Part shown: positions 8,624-16,775 of the stretch, in pieces
How positions within the stretch are numbered: the stretch's first letter is position 1
Layout: each line of letters starts with the position of its first letter
Origin: Hyphomonas beringensis
Lineage (GTDB): Bacteria > Pseudomonadota > Alphaproteobacteria > Caulobacterales > Hyphomonadaceae
Length of the DNA: 42,609 nucleotides
Direction of reading: 5' to 3'
Assembly: GCF_000682755.1 (NCBI RefSeq)
Contig: NZ_AWFF01000041.1
Span: 1-42,609 of the forward strand
Made by a program: the position numbers and the translations under genes
Notes under the pieces: generated by a model
Database searches by the model: none
Told to the model about the DNA's origin: nothing
The model's input: the letters and a program-made list of their open reading frames with translations, nothing else

Positions 8624-10435
8624 ATGACACGTTTACCGCTTTTTCTTTCCGTTCTGTGGCTAGCTGCCTGTTCTCCCGCTCAGGAGAGCGGCGTGAGCGC
8701 CTCAGAAGAAGCCCAACGGGCTGCAGACACAGCGCATCAAGCTGAAGCGCAAGCCGCAGAGACTGACGCCGCGGCACCAGAAGCCTGGACCAAGGGCGCC
8801 ATGGTGGCAGCCGCCGACCCGCGCGCGGTCGAAGCCGGCCTCGAAGTGATGCGGCAAGGCGGCAATGCGATCGACGCCGCAATCGCGGTTCACACTGTTC
8901 TTGGCCTGGTTGAGCCACAAAGCTCCGGTATCGGCGGCGGCGCCTTCATGGTCTATTATGACCACGACAAGGACGAAATCACTGTTTTCGACGGCCGCGA
9001 GACGGCTCCGGCTTCCACGACGCCCGAGCATTTCGTCAAGGATGGCAAGGTCATGGGCTTCATGGAAGCCTGGCAGTCCGGCAAGGCTGTTGGCGTTCCG
9101 GGCCAGATTGCCCTCTACAAGAAAGCGCATGATGCCGCTGGCGCGCTGGACTGGGAAAAGGACTTTCAGCCTGCCATCAGGCTGGCCGAGGACGGTTTTA
9201 AAGTGTCCCCGCGCCTGGCGGAACTTCTGGCCAGTGACCGTCTGAAAGCCGTCGTGCGGATTGATGACCTTCCGGTTCCGTCCGCTTATTTCTATCCGAA
9301 TGGCGAGCCGCTTCCGGTCGGTTATATCCGCACGAACCAGGACTATGCCGACATGCTGCGCGCCATCGCGACGCAAGGCCCGTCCGCTTTCTATGAAGGC
9401 GAGAACGCCGAGGCGATTGTCGCCGCCGTGAACAGCGGCCCGAACGCTGGCGACATGACTCTGGAAGATCTTGCGAATTATGAGGTGAAGGTACGTCCGG
9501 CCCTGTGTGGCACCATTCCGGAAGGCTATCGCATCTGCTCTGCCCCGCCCCCCTCTTCCGGCGGTGTGGCCCAGAACATGATCATGGGCCTCTACCATTA
9601 TCTGAAGCCGACATCCGATACGGCCACGGAAGATGACTTCCTGAAAGCATTTGTCGATGCCCAGCGCCTGACCTATGCCGACCGCGACCATTATGTTGCG
9701 GATGCTGACTTTGTGGCAGTGCCCTCCAGCGATCTGATCAACCCGGCTTATCTGAAAGTGCGCGCAACCGAAGCCTTCGCGCCGGATGGCCATGCCGAGC
9801 CGGGTGATCCGGGTGTTGTGCTGGGCCGTGACCCGCTGCGCCCGCTCTGGGGTGAAGACGCAACCGAGCACAAGCCGGGAACGACGCACATCTCCATCAT
9901 CGACATGGAAGGCAATGCCGTTTCCATGACGGCCACGGTCGAAGCGGCCTTTGGCACGTCCCTTATGGTCAATGGCTACCTGCTCAACAATCAGCTGACG
10001 GACTTCTCCCGCGAGCCCACAAAGGGCGGCAAACCGGTGGCCAACGCACCTGCCGCCAACAAGCGCCCGCGTAGTTCCATGTCCCCGACGCTCGTGTTCG
10101 ATGATAATGATGACCTGTTCATGGTCACCGGCTCTCCGGGCGGTAATTCCATCATCGCCTATGTCGCCAAAACGCTTGTCGGCGTTATTGATTGGGGCAA
10201 GACGGCTCAGGAAGCCATCGACCTGCCGAACATCATCGCTCGCGGCGACACTGTCGGCGTTGAAGTGGATATTGATGGCGGGCCTGAAGCGGCCGACGCC
10301 CTTCGTGAAATGGGCTATACGGTCGAAGAGCGCGAAGGCGAGAATTCCGGCCTGCATGTCATCGTGGTGCGCGAAGACGGTCTTGAAGGTGGCGCAGACC
10401 CGCGCCGGGAAGGCATTGCCAAATCCCTGGACTAG
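8624..10435 (+). CDS. ggt: Gamma-glutamyltransferase, lipoprotein type
   Basis: The 603-residue protein transfers or hydrolyses gamma-glutamyl groups, for example from glutathione. It is expected to self-cleave before Thr420, the first Thr of GTTHISIID, which aligns with the TTHYS nucleophile motif of known enzymes. The large-subunit part has GGNAIDAAIA near residue 80 and GIGGGAFM near 103. The small-subunit part has SSMSPTLVF and GSPGGNSII. The start at 8624 is chosen over in-frame upstream codons because the sequence then begins with a lipoprotein signal (LAAC, Cys16) and no longer overlaps the divergent peptidase gene. A charged Ala/Glu linker (about 25-55) separates the lipid anchor from the catalytic domain. 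The tdk gene follows after six bases. Confidence 0.95.
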   Translation: MTRLPLFLSVLWLAACSPAQESGVSASEEAQRAADTAHQAEAQAAETDAAAPEAWTKGAMVAAADPRAVEAGLEVMRQGGNAIDAAIAVHTVLGLVEPQSSGIGGGAFMVYYDHDKDEITVFDGRETAPASTTPEHFVKDGKVMGFMEAWQSGKAVGVPGQIALYKKAHDAAGALDWEKDFQPAIRLAEDGFKVSPRLAELLASDRLKAVVRIDDLPVPSAYFYPNGEPLPVGYIRTNQDYADMLRAIATQGPSAFYEGENAEAIVAAVNSGPNAGDMTLEDLANYEVKVRPALCGTIPEGYRICSAPPPSSGGVAQNMIMGLYHYLKPTSDTATEDDFLKAFVDAQRLTYADRDHYVADADFVAVPSSDLINPAYLKVRATEAFAPDGHAEPGDPGVVLGRDPLRPLWGEDATEHKPGTTHISIIDMEGNAVSMTATVEAAFGTSLMVNGYLLNNQLTDFSREPTKGGKPVANAPAANKRPRSSMSPTLVFDDNDDLFMVTGSPGGNSIIAYVAKTLVGVIDWGKTAQEAIDLPNIIARGDTVGVEVDIDGGPEAADALREMGYTVEEREGENSGLHVIVVREDGLEGGADPRREGIAKSLD

Positions 10436-10441
10436 GAAAAC

Positions 10442-11032
10442 ATGGCCAAGCTGTACTTTTCCTATGCTGCCATGAACGCCGGGAAGTCGACGCTTCTTCT
10501 TCAGGCAGCCTACAATTATCGTGAGCGGGGGATGGAAGTTCTCCTGCTCACCTCATCCCTCTACAAGGATGAGGCAGACGGACACATTTCTTCCCGCATC
10601 GGCATTCATGCAGATGCGACCCTCTATTCAAAAGAGACAGACCTTTTCGGTCTGATTCAGGAACAACAGGCCAAGGGCAGGCTCGACGCCATTTTCGTGG
10701 ACGAGGCCCAATTCCTGACCAAAGAGCAAGCCTGGCAACTGGCCCGCGTTGCAGATCATCTGAATGTCCCCGTTCTGGCCTATGGTCTCCGCACGGACTT
10801 TCAAGGAGAATTATTCGAAGGCTCTGCTGCCCTGCTCGCCATTGCAGACTCCCTGCGGGAGGCCAGGACGATTTGCGAATGTGGGCGCAAAGCCACGATG
10901 GTGGTGCGCCTTGGGCCGGAGGGACAAGTCCTGACAGAGGGTCAGCAAATCAGCATCGCCAAGGCGACCTATGTGTCGCTTTGCAGACGCCATTGGGAAG
11001 AACGTATGGGGCGGTTTCCCCCACCGGCTTGA
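10442..11032 (+). CDS. tdk: Thymidine kinase (type II)
   Basis: The 196-residue enzyme phosphorylates thymidine to dTMP in the salvage pathway. It has the P-loop MNAGKST (about residues 11-17), the Walker B-like FVDEAQFL near residue 84, the LAYGLRTDF segment near 112, and a zinc site from CECGRK with LCRRH near the C-terminus. Length fits the bacterial TK1-like family. Its Shine-Dalgarno (AGGAAA) overlaps the ggt stop codon region, so it is probably co-transcribed with ggt although the two roles are unrelated. It converges with hemW, with 11 bases between the stop codons and no terminator visible. Confidence 0.97.
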   Translation: MAKLYFSYAAMNAGKSTLLLQAAYNYRERGMEVLLLTSSLYKDEADGHISSRIGIHADATLYSKETDLFGLIQEQQAKGRLDAIFVDEAQFLTKEQAWQLARVADHLNVPVLAYGLRTDFQGELFEGSAALLAIADSLREARTICECGRKATMVVRLGPEGQVLTEGQQISIAKATYVSLCRRHWEERMGRFPPPA

Positions 11033-11043
11033 ACGCGACGAGA

Positions 11044-12216
11044 TCAGGCGGCCAGCTCTGCCGTGATCGCATCCGCCAGCAGGCGCCCCGCTGCGGTCAA
11101 GGCAATACGCGGCCCATCTTCCTTCAGCCAGCCTTCATCAACAAAGACATCAATCTTGTTTTGCGGGAGCGGCCGTCCCGACAGGCTCTCAATCCGCCGC
11201 CGATCAATCCCGCCCGATGGACGCAGACCCATGGCCAGTAGTTCCCGCGCAATGTCCAGCGGATAAAGCTTTTGCGCCGCGGACCAGCCAGATGCCAGCG
11301 CCTGTACATTGGCGATGTAGGCGTCAGGGCGCTTTTCAGCTTCAGAGGCATAGCGCTGCCCATTGACGCTGACGCGGCCATGCGCACCGGGGCCTGCACC
11401 GATCCAGTCCCCACCATGCCAGTAAATCTGATTGTGGCGAGACTGATATTCTGGCGCCATGGCATGATTGGAAACTTCATAGGCCGGCAAGCCTGCCGCC
11501 CCGAGGATGGTCTGGGTCAGCTCATACAAATCGGCCTGGTCATCATCCTCCATCGGCACGATCTGACCACGCTCGACGGCCTTCCCGAAAGCTGTCCGCT
11601 CTTCGATCGTCAGTTCGTACAGGGAGATATGCGGCACGCCGAACTTCAGCACGTCTTCCAGCTCCAGCTGCCATTCCTGAACGGATTGGCCGGGCCTTGC
11701 ATAGATCAGGTCTATTGATGTGTTTGGGAAGACTTTCATAGCCCGCACGATCGCGGCCATGGCAGCCTGCTCATCATGGTCCCGGCCGAGGAACGCCAGA
11801 GCCGCAGGCCGCAAGGACTGTACGCCGACGGAAAGCCGATTCACGCCGGCCGCCTTCAGCCCGCGCAAATCCGCACGCAGCACATCATTGGGATTGGCTT
11901 CGAGCGTAATTTCTGCCCCGTCCTTGATGCCAAACGCCTCATCCGCAGCTTGCAGGATTTCTGCGACCTGCAAGGGCTTGAGCAGAGAGGGCGTCCCTCC
12001 CCCGAGAAAGATTGTATCCAACGCGCCATGCTGAGGCATGCGCGGCCGGTGGATTTTCAGATCATCACAGATCGCCTGCAGCAGCAGCGACGGGTCCCGA
12101 TCCTTCGCCGCATAAACGTTGAAGTCGCAATACGGGCAGATCTTCGTACAGTACGGCCAATGGATGTAGGCCCCAAATCCATATTCCGGACCGAAAGGGG
12201 CGGGCGTCTCAGTCAT
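11044..12216 (-). CDS. hemW: Radical SAM haem chaperone HemW
   Basis: The 390-residue protein has the radical-SAM cluster motif [12 protein letters not shown] near residues 22-32, preceded by AYIHWP. The GGGTPSLL segment near residue 90 and the C-terminal HemN-like domain are also present. The N-terminal layout fits HemW, which inserts haem into target proteins, rather than the true oxygen-independent coproporphyrinogen oxidase HemN. Its ATG overlaps the rdgB stop by four bases (ATGA), a pairing seen in many alphaproteobacteria. Confidence 0.93.
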   Translation of the reverse strand: MTETPAPFGPEYGFGAYIHWPYCTKICPYCDFNVYAAKDRDPSLLLQAICDDLKIHRPRMPQHGALDTIFLGGGTPSLLKPLQVAEILQAADEAFGIKDGAEITLEANPNDVLRADLRGLKAAGVNRLSVGVQSLRPAALAFLGRDHDEQAAMAAIVRAMKVFPNTSIDLIYARPGQSVQEWQLELEDVLKFGVPHISLYELTIEERTAFGKAVERGQIVPMEDDDQADLYELTQTILGAAGLPAYEVSNHAMAPEYQSRHNQIYWHGGDWIGAGPGAHGRVSVNGQRYASEAEKRPDAYIANVQALASGWSAAQKLYPLDIARELLAMGLRPSGGIDRRRIESLSGRPLPQNKIDVFVDEGWLKEDGPRIALTAAGRLLADAITAELAA

Positions 12217-12830
12217 GATAACAAGGCAGCCTTCAGTTTCTTAACGGCATTGGCACGGTGGCTCATCGCATGTTTGCGCTCAGGATCCATCTCTCCAAAC
12301 GTGATCTGTTCGCCGTCTGCAACGAAAACAGGGTCATATCCAAAGCCCTTGTCGCCGCGGGGTGGCCAGACCAGTTCACCATGAACCTCACCTTCGAATA
12401 CTTCTGCGTGACCATCCGGCCAGACGACAGCCAGCGCGCAGACGAATTTTGCAGTGCGGTCGGTCGCGCCAATGTCCTCCAGTTCACGCTGGACCTTGGC
12501 CATCGCAGCTCCGAAATCCCGGGGCTCACCGGCCCAGCGGGCAGAGTATATGCCAGGCGCCCCACCAAGGGCCGTGACAGCCAGACCTGAATCGTCTGAC
12601 AAGGCAGGCGCACCTGTAGCATCTGCTGCAGATTTGGCCTTGAGAATGGCATTGCCTGCAAAGGTGGATTCAGTCTCTTCAGGCTCCGGCAAATCCAGAT
12701 CAATGGCCGAAACAACCTCAAACCCCATGGGCTCGAATAGATCCTTAAGCTCTGAGACCTTACCCTTATTGTGGGTCGCGGCGACCAATCGCCCGGGCTC
12801 CAAGCGTCGAATCGTATTATTTACACCCAT
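12213..12830 (-). CDS. rdgB: XTP/dITP pyrophosphatase (RdgB/HAM1)
   Basis: The 205-residue enzyme hydrolyses non-canonical purine triphosphates (XTP, dITP) to monophosphates and so protects DNA and RNA. Family motifs are ATHNKGKV at the start, ALSDDSGL near residue 76, [10 protein letters not shown] near 91, GFGYDPVF near 163 and the C-terminal [11 protein letters not shown]. It is the first gene of the rdgB-hemW pair (four-base overlap). The gene upstream (DUF2975) is divergent. Confidence 0.96.
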   Translation of the reverse strand: MGVNNTIRRLEPGRLVAATHNKGKVSELKDLFEPMGFEVVSAIDLDLPEPEETESTFAGNAILKAKSAADATGAPALSDDSGLAVTALGGAPGIYSARWAGEPRDFGAAMAKVQRELEDIGATDRTAKFVCALAVVWPDGHAEVFEGEVHGELVWPPRGDKGFGYDPVFVADGEQITFGEMDPERKHAMSHRANAVKKLKAALLS

Positions 12831-12854
12831 ACTGCAATGGCTCCATTCTTGCTT

Positions 12855-12882
12855 TTGACATAAAAGCCTATATCGTTATTCG
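12855..12882 (+). promoter_or_regulatory. Possible promoter of the DUF2975-XRE-LRAT operon
   Basis: A perfect TTGACA (12855-12860) is followed 16 bases later by TATTCG (12877-12882), about 73 bases before the DUF2975 start. The -10 match is weak. The near repeats AAGCCTATAT and AAGCCTTATG overlap it and could be regulator sites. Confidence 0.35.
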
Positions 12883-12955
12883 GTAAGCCTTATGTCTTTA
12901 GCGATAAAGTCAGATGGTCCCAAAACATCAGCGCCCAACGGTGAAGAGACAACGT

Positions 12956-13477
12956 ATGAGTACAAATGCAGGGAATTCCATGGCTGCTATCATGACCGTG
13001 CTCGTCACGATTGTCATGTGGATGACTGCGCTGATCGGCGCAATCGTCATTCTTGCAGGAAGCGTGGAATTGATCTCAATTCTTTCCGGCAACCCGATCA
13101 GTATTGGCTCCGTTACAGTCGATAATCATGCGATCACTGTGCCCGAGCTGAGCGCGGGCCTGGTCGGCGCGATTGTTGTGGTGGCAGCCGTTGTCTTTGT
13201 CTGCATGGAGCTCAGGAAAATTCTTGCAACTCTTGCCGCCGGTGATCCGTTCGTACCGGACAACGCTGTACGCCTGACCCGTATCGCAATCGCCATCGCC
13301 GTGACCCAGCTCATGCGCTACGCGATTGCCGTGATCATCGGGCTTATGGTGAAAGGAACACGTATTGAACTTTCTTTTGACCTCATCGCCTGGGCGTCCG
13401 TTGCCGCCCTATTCATCCTGTCGCAAGTCTTCCGCGAAGGCACCCGCCTGCGCGACGAAGAAAAAATGACCATATAG
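12956..13477 (+). CDS. DUF2975 four-helix membrane protein
   Basis: The 173-residue protein has four predicted membrane segments, near residues 10-35, 60-82, 105-127 and 137-155. The loop between helices 2 and 3 holds LRKILATLAAGDPFVPDNAVRL, whose GDPF-N-RL pattern is typical of DUF2975. The start at 12956 is chosen over 12914 because GAAGAG lies just upstream and the first 14 residues of the longer form are charged and unlike the family. DUF2975 genes are commonly followed by a small YozG-like XRE regulator, as here. Molecular function is not known. Confidence 0.85.
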   Translation: MSTNAGNSMAAIMTVLVTIVMWMTALIGAIVILAGSVELISILSGNPISIGSVTVDNHAITVPELSAGLVGAIVVVAAVVFVCMELRKILATLAAGDPFVPDNAVRLTRIAIAIAVTQLMRYAIAVIIGLMVKGTRIELSFDLIAWASVAALFILSQVFREGTRLRDEEKMTI

Positions 13478-13488
13478 GAGCACAGGAT

Positions 13489-13728
13489 ATGTCAATTCGC
13501 GTGACCCTCGACCGAGTGCTTCTGGATCGCCGCATGTCCCTGACAGAGCTGTCGGAGCGTGTCGGTGTGACACTGGCCAATCTGTCCATCCTGAAAACCG
13601 GCAAGGCCAAGGCCGTCCGCTTCTCGACACTGGAAGCCCTGTGCCGGGAGCTGGAATGCCAACCCGGAGACCTGCTGATCTTCGATGAGGAGGACACGGC
13701 GGACCATGAACAGGTGGCGGCCGAGTAG
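13489..13728 (+). CDS. Small XRE-family HTH regulator (YozG-like)
   Basis: The 79-residue protein is essentially one helix-turn-helix domain: DRRMSLTELSERVGVTLANL, a recognition-helix region (SILKTGKAKAVRF), then LEALCRELECQPGDLL. The pattern fits the YozG-type regulators that pair with DUF2975. A good Shine-Dalgarno (AGGAG) lies upstream. Its stop TAG directly abuts the ATG of the next gene, so the two are translated from one message. It probably controls this operon. Confidence 0.92.
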   Translation: MSIRVTLDRVLLDRRMSLTELSERVGVTLANLSILKTGKAKAVRFSTLEALCRELECQPGDLLIFDEEDTADHEQVAAE

Positions 13729-14118
13729 ATGATACGACATCGGCGCACCATTTATGAAGCTGGCGATGTGGTCTCGATCCGCTTCGGTGTCGTCCTGTCC
13801 CATTATGGCGTCGTAACCACGCGCGGGACGGTCATCTCGAACTCTCGCAAGCATGATGGTGTTATCGAGCAGAGCCTGGAAGAGTTCTCAGCCGGGCAAT
13901 CCATCCGGCGACACGGCCGCTACAGCGGTCTGGATGCGCATCTGGTGGAACACCGCGCACGCCGACGCATCGGCCATGATTATGATCTCTTTGGCTCCAA
14001 TTGCGGACACCTTGTACGTCACGCCCATCGCCGCAAGCCAACCCCGATGCAAATCGGCGCTGCAACCGTGCGCGCCATTGGCGATATGCTCTCCAGCAAT
14101 AAACGCCGCTATTATTAG
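13729..14118 (+). CDS. LRAT-fold (permuted NlpC/P60) protein
   Basis: This 129-residue protein resembles the lecithin:retinol acyltransferase-like branch of the papain-like NlpC/P60 superfamily. The N-terminal AGDVVSIRFG and SHYGVV provide the expected catalytic His25. GTVISNSRKHDGVIEQSLEEF matches the family middle. NCGH near residue 91 supplies Cys92 in the place of the usual NCEH. Family members form acyl-enzyme intermediates and transfer or hydrolyse acyl groups of lipids or proteins. No membrane anchor is visible, and the C-terminus is basic (SNKRRYY). It abuts the XRE regulator and closes a three-gene set. The substrate and its link to DUF2975 are unknown. Confidence 0.78.
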   Translation: MIRHRRTIYEAGDVVSIRFGVVLSHYGVVTTRGTVISNSRKHDGVIEQSLEEFSAGQSIRRHGRYSGLDAHLVEHRARRRIGHDYDLFGSNCGHLVRHAHRRKPTPMQIGAATVRAIGDMLSSNKRRYY

Positions 14119-14160
14119 CGCGTTTGGGAACGAGGCCCGCAGCCTCGCGTACTTATCAGC

Positions 14161-14655
14161 ATGAAACACATCACTGCCTGCCTGCTGCTCGCCCTCATCC
14201 CCCTGACTGCCTGTGGCAATGGCAAGGAAGTTGGCGAGTTCAAGAATGACTGGCTGGGCAATGAGATCAAGATCAAGCAGTTGCAGGATCCGAAGATCGA
14301 GGGTGTTGTGTGCCACCTTTCCTATTTCGATCGTGGCGTTTGGGACCGGATCGGCAAGGGCAACTGGTTCGAGAACCCCTCCAATTCCTCAATCTCCTGC
14401 CTTCAATCGGGTCCAATCCGTATAGGACGCATTGATCTCGACAAATCAGGTGAAGAAGTCTTCGACCAGAACCAGAGCCTCATCTTCAAACAGCTGGCCG
14501 TGCGCCGCATCTATGATGCTGACACTGACAGCCTGATGTATGTCTCCTACAGCCGCAAGATTGTAGATGGCTCAGCCAAGATGAGCCTGTCCACTGTGCC
14601 GCTCTATGGGCAGGATGTCATCTGGCAGAACCGGAAGCCTGCGGCTCGCGAATAG
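14161..14655 (+). CDS. CreA family lipoprotein
   Basis: The 164-residue protein starts with a lipoprotein signal (LIPLTAC, Cys18). It then follows the CreA pattern: GNEIKIKQLQDPKIEGVVCH, SISCLQSGPIRIG, SLIFKQLAVRRIYDAD and LMYVSYSRKIVDGSAKMSLS. Escherichia coli CreA is a periplasmic protein of unknown biochemical role. The gene follows the LRAT-fold gene by 42 bases on the same strand and may belong to the same transcript. Confidence 0.88.
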   Translation: MKHITACLLLALIPLTACGNGKEVGEFKNDWLGNEIKIKQLQDPKIEGVVCHLSYFDRGVWDRIGKGNWFENPSNSSISCLQSGPIRIGRIDLDKSGEEVFDQNQSLIFKQLAVRRIYDADTDSLMYVSYSRKIVDGSAKMSLSTVPLYGQDVIWQNRKPAARE

Positions 14656-14711
14656 GTCATATGCCGTAGATGTGAATTGTGTGGCTCTGCGCCACTACGC
14701 ATCTAGGCCTC

Positions 14712-15518
14712 ATGACACACAACCTGCCTTCCCTCTTCATTTCCCACGGCTCCCCCACTCTGGGCCAGGACGATGCGCCTGCGCGAGATTTCCTGCTGGG
14801 CCTTGGCCATGAATTGCCACGGCCAAAAGCTATTCTGATTGTCTCTGCGCACTTTAACGCCCCCGTGCCGGTCCTGACTGGCGCGGCCTACCCTGAGACC
14901 CTTCATGACTTTCATGGCTTCCCTGAGGAACTCCACGCCCAACAATACGAGGTGGCCGGCTCCCCTGCTCTTGCCGAGGCCATACGGCAGACCCTGATCC
15001 GCACGGGGTTTGAGGCGCATGTCCACCCGACACGTGGCCTGGATCATGGCGCCTGGGTGCCCTTGCAACTGATCTACCCAAAGGCAGATATTCCCGTTCT
15101 GCAGCTTTCCATCAGCATGAACCAGACCCCGGAATGGCATTACCGGCTCGGCAAGGCGCTCGCCTCTTACCGGGATGAAGGTGTGCTCATCATCGGCTCA
15201 GGGGCGCTGACACATAATCTGCGCGCCTTGTTCACCACACCGTTCGAACTGGAGAGCCCGGTACCGGACTGGGTCAGCACATTTGCAGATTGGGTGGATG
15301 AAAAAACTCTGGCCGGAGACGATACTGCCGTGCTGAACGCACTGGAAATGGGGCCGCATGGCCTGACCAATCACCCGACCCCGGAGCACATCCTGCCGCT
15401 ATTTGTTGCACTCGGCGCCGGATGTGAAGGTCCGCGCCAATTACTGCACAAAAGCACCACTTATGGGGTTTTGCGTATGGACGCCTTCGCCTTCGGCGCT
15501 CATGTGCAGGCCGCATGA
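14712..15518 (+). CDS. DODA-type extradiol aromatic ring-opening dioxygenase (YgiD-like)
   Basis: The 268-residue class III extradiol dioxygenase fits the 4,5-DOPA dioxygenase/YgiD family. Metal-site and catalytic segments are FISHGSP near residue 9, VSAHFN near 47, GLDHGAW near 112 and GSGALTHNLR near 161. The start at 14712 is used because the family begins right at SLFISHGSP. The gene overlaps the next by four bases (ATGA), so dioxygenase and haemoglobin are co-translated. The natural catechol substrate is unknown. Confidence 0.92.
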   Translation: MTHNLPSLFISHGSPTLGQDDAPARDFLLGLGHELPRPKAILIVSAHFNAPVPVLTGAAYPETLHDFHGFPEELHAQQYEVAGSPALAEAIRQTLIRTGFEAHVHPTRGLDHGAWVPLQLIYPKADIPVLQLSISMNQTPEWHYRLGKALASYRDEGVLIIGSGALTHNLRALFTTPFELESPVPDWVSTFADWVDEKTLAGDDTAVLNALEMGPHGLTNHPTPEHILPLFVALGAGCEGPRQLLHKSTTYGVLRMDAFAFGAHVQAA

Positions 15519-15955
15519 CCTATAGAGTTCGATCCGCTGAAGACCGCCGCCGTGAAATCCAGGAACATGCCGCGCGGCTCGGAATAGATGAGGCCTTTGT
15601 CTCAAATCTGGTCGACAGCTTCTATGCGCGTGTCCGGGCCCACCCCATGCTGGGCCCGATCTTCGCGGCAAAGATCAAGGATGATTGGGACCCCCACCTC
15701 GCCAAGATGAAAGATTTCTGGTCATCGGTCGCGATGAGTACAGGCCGCTATTCCGGCAAACCCTTCCCCGCGCATATGAAGCTGACGGGTGTCACACCCG
15801 CCCACTTCAATATCTGGCTCGCCCTGTTCCGGCTGACGCTGGAGGACATTTCGGAGAATCCGGAAACGGTCGACTACTTCATGGAGCGTGCCGACCGCAT
15901 TGCCCAGAACTTCCAGTTCGGCATGTTCGAGCTTCAGAACCTGCCAACCAGCTGA
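15515..15955 (+). CDS. Group III truncated haemoglobin
   Basis: The 146-residue globin shows the group III pattern aligned from memory with Campylobacter Ctb. Tyr37 (SFYARV) is B10, Phe50 (GPIF) CD1, His61 (PHLAKM) E7, His87 (AHMKL) the proximal F8, and Trp101 (IWLALF) G8. FWSS and GRYSGKP are also typical. Such proteins bind oxygen or NO and are proposed to handle peroxide or NO chemistry. It is coupled to the DODA dioxygenase upstream and ends five bases from the convergent rph stop. Confidence 0.93.
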   Translation: MTYRVRSAEDRRREIQEHAARLGIDEAFVSNLVDSFYARVRAHPMLGPIFAAKIKDDWDPHLAKMKDFWSSVAMSTGRYSGKPFPAHMKLTGVTPAHFNIWLALFRLTLEDISENPETVDYFMERADRIAQNFQFGMFELQNLPTS

Positions 15956-15959
15956 AGGC

Positions 15960-16685
15960 CTAGCCGAGCGCCTTGCGTTGAGCCTCGAACAGCTCAGTGC
16001 AGCCTTTTTCAGCCAGACGCAGCATTTCATCCAGTTCCGAGCGCGTGATCGGGCGCTCTTCACCCGTGCCCTGCACTTCGATGAACCCGCCATCAGAGCT
16101 CATCACGACATTCATGTCAGCTTCGCCGCGGGAATCTTCCGGATAATCGACGTCCAGTACCGGATGGTCCTGATAGATGCCGACGGAAATGGCCGCCGCC
16201 TGCTTCTGGATCGGGTTTGCGGAGATAACGCCCTCTGCCTTCAGATACCGGCAAGCCATGGCAAGCGCCACATAGCCACCCGTAATAGAGGCTGTGCGCG
16301 TGCCGCCATCGGCCTGCAGCACATCACAGTCGATCGTGATCTGGTTCTCGCCAAGCGCCTGCAGGTCACAGACCGAGCGAAGGGAGCGACCGATCAGGCG
16401 CTGGATTTCCTGCGTACGGCCAGACTGCTTGCCAGCGGCGGCTTCCCGGCGTCCCCGTGTATGGGTCGCACGCGGAAGCATACCGTACTCACCGGTCACC
16501 CAGCCCTTGCCCTGGCCCTTCAGCCATGGCGGAACACCCTTCTCCCAGCTGGCCGTGCACAGCACATGCGTATTTCCGAACTTCGCAAGGCATGACCCTT
16601 CCGCATAACGGGTGACATTGGTTTCCAGCGTAATCTCGCGTAGCTGGTCAAACGGGCGCCCGGATGGACGGATAAGCGTACTCAT
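15960..16685 (-). CDS. rph: Ribonuclease PH
   Basis: The 241-residue phosphorolytic exoribonuclease trims tRNA 3' ends. The N-terminus [11 protein letters not shown], the [13 protein letters not shown] segment near residue 66, [15 protein letters not shown] near 88, [18 protein letters not shown] near 119 and the DVDYPEDS segment near 178 are all RNase PH signatures. Length is normal. It stands alone on the minus strand, separated from hrcA by fhs and the ArsR-SdpI genes and from rdgB by six plus-strand genes. Confidence 0.98.
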   Translation of the reverse strand: MSTLIRPSGRPFDQLREITLETNVTRYAEGSCLAKFGNTHVLCTASWEKGVPPWLKGQGKGWVTGEYGMLPRATHTRGRREAAAGKQSGRTQEIQRLIGRSLRSVCDLQALGENQITIDCDVLQADGGTRTASITGGYVALAMACRYLKAEGVISANPIQKQAAAISVGIYQDHPVLDVDYPEDSRGEADMNVVMSSDGGFIEVQGTGEERPITRSELDEMLRLAEKGCTELFEAQRKALG

Positions 16686-16775
16686 AAGGTTGTCCTCTCT
16701 TCTGCCCTGCCTGATTGCGGGTTTTGGCGCGTCTGTCTACACCGGGGTCAGGGAAGAACAAAAACCGGGGATTAC

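Noticed and set aside
8702..10357. A 551-codon open frame antisense to ggt
   Set aside because: No start context or domain; it is the mirror of ggt codon use.
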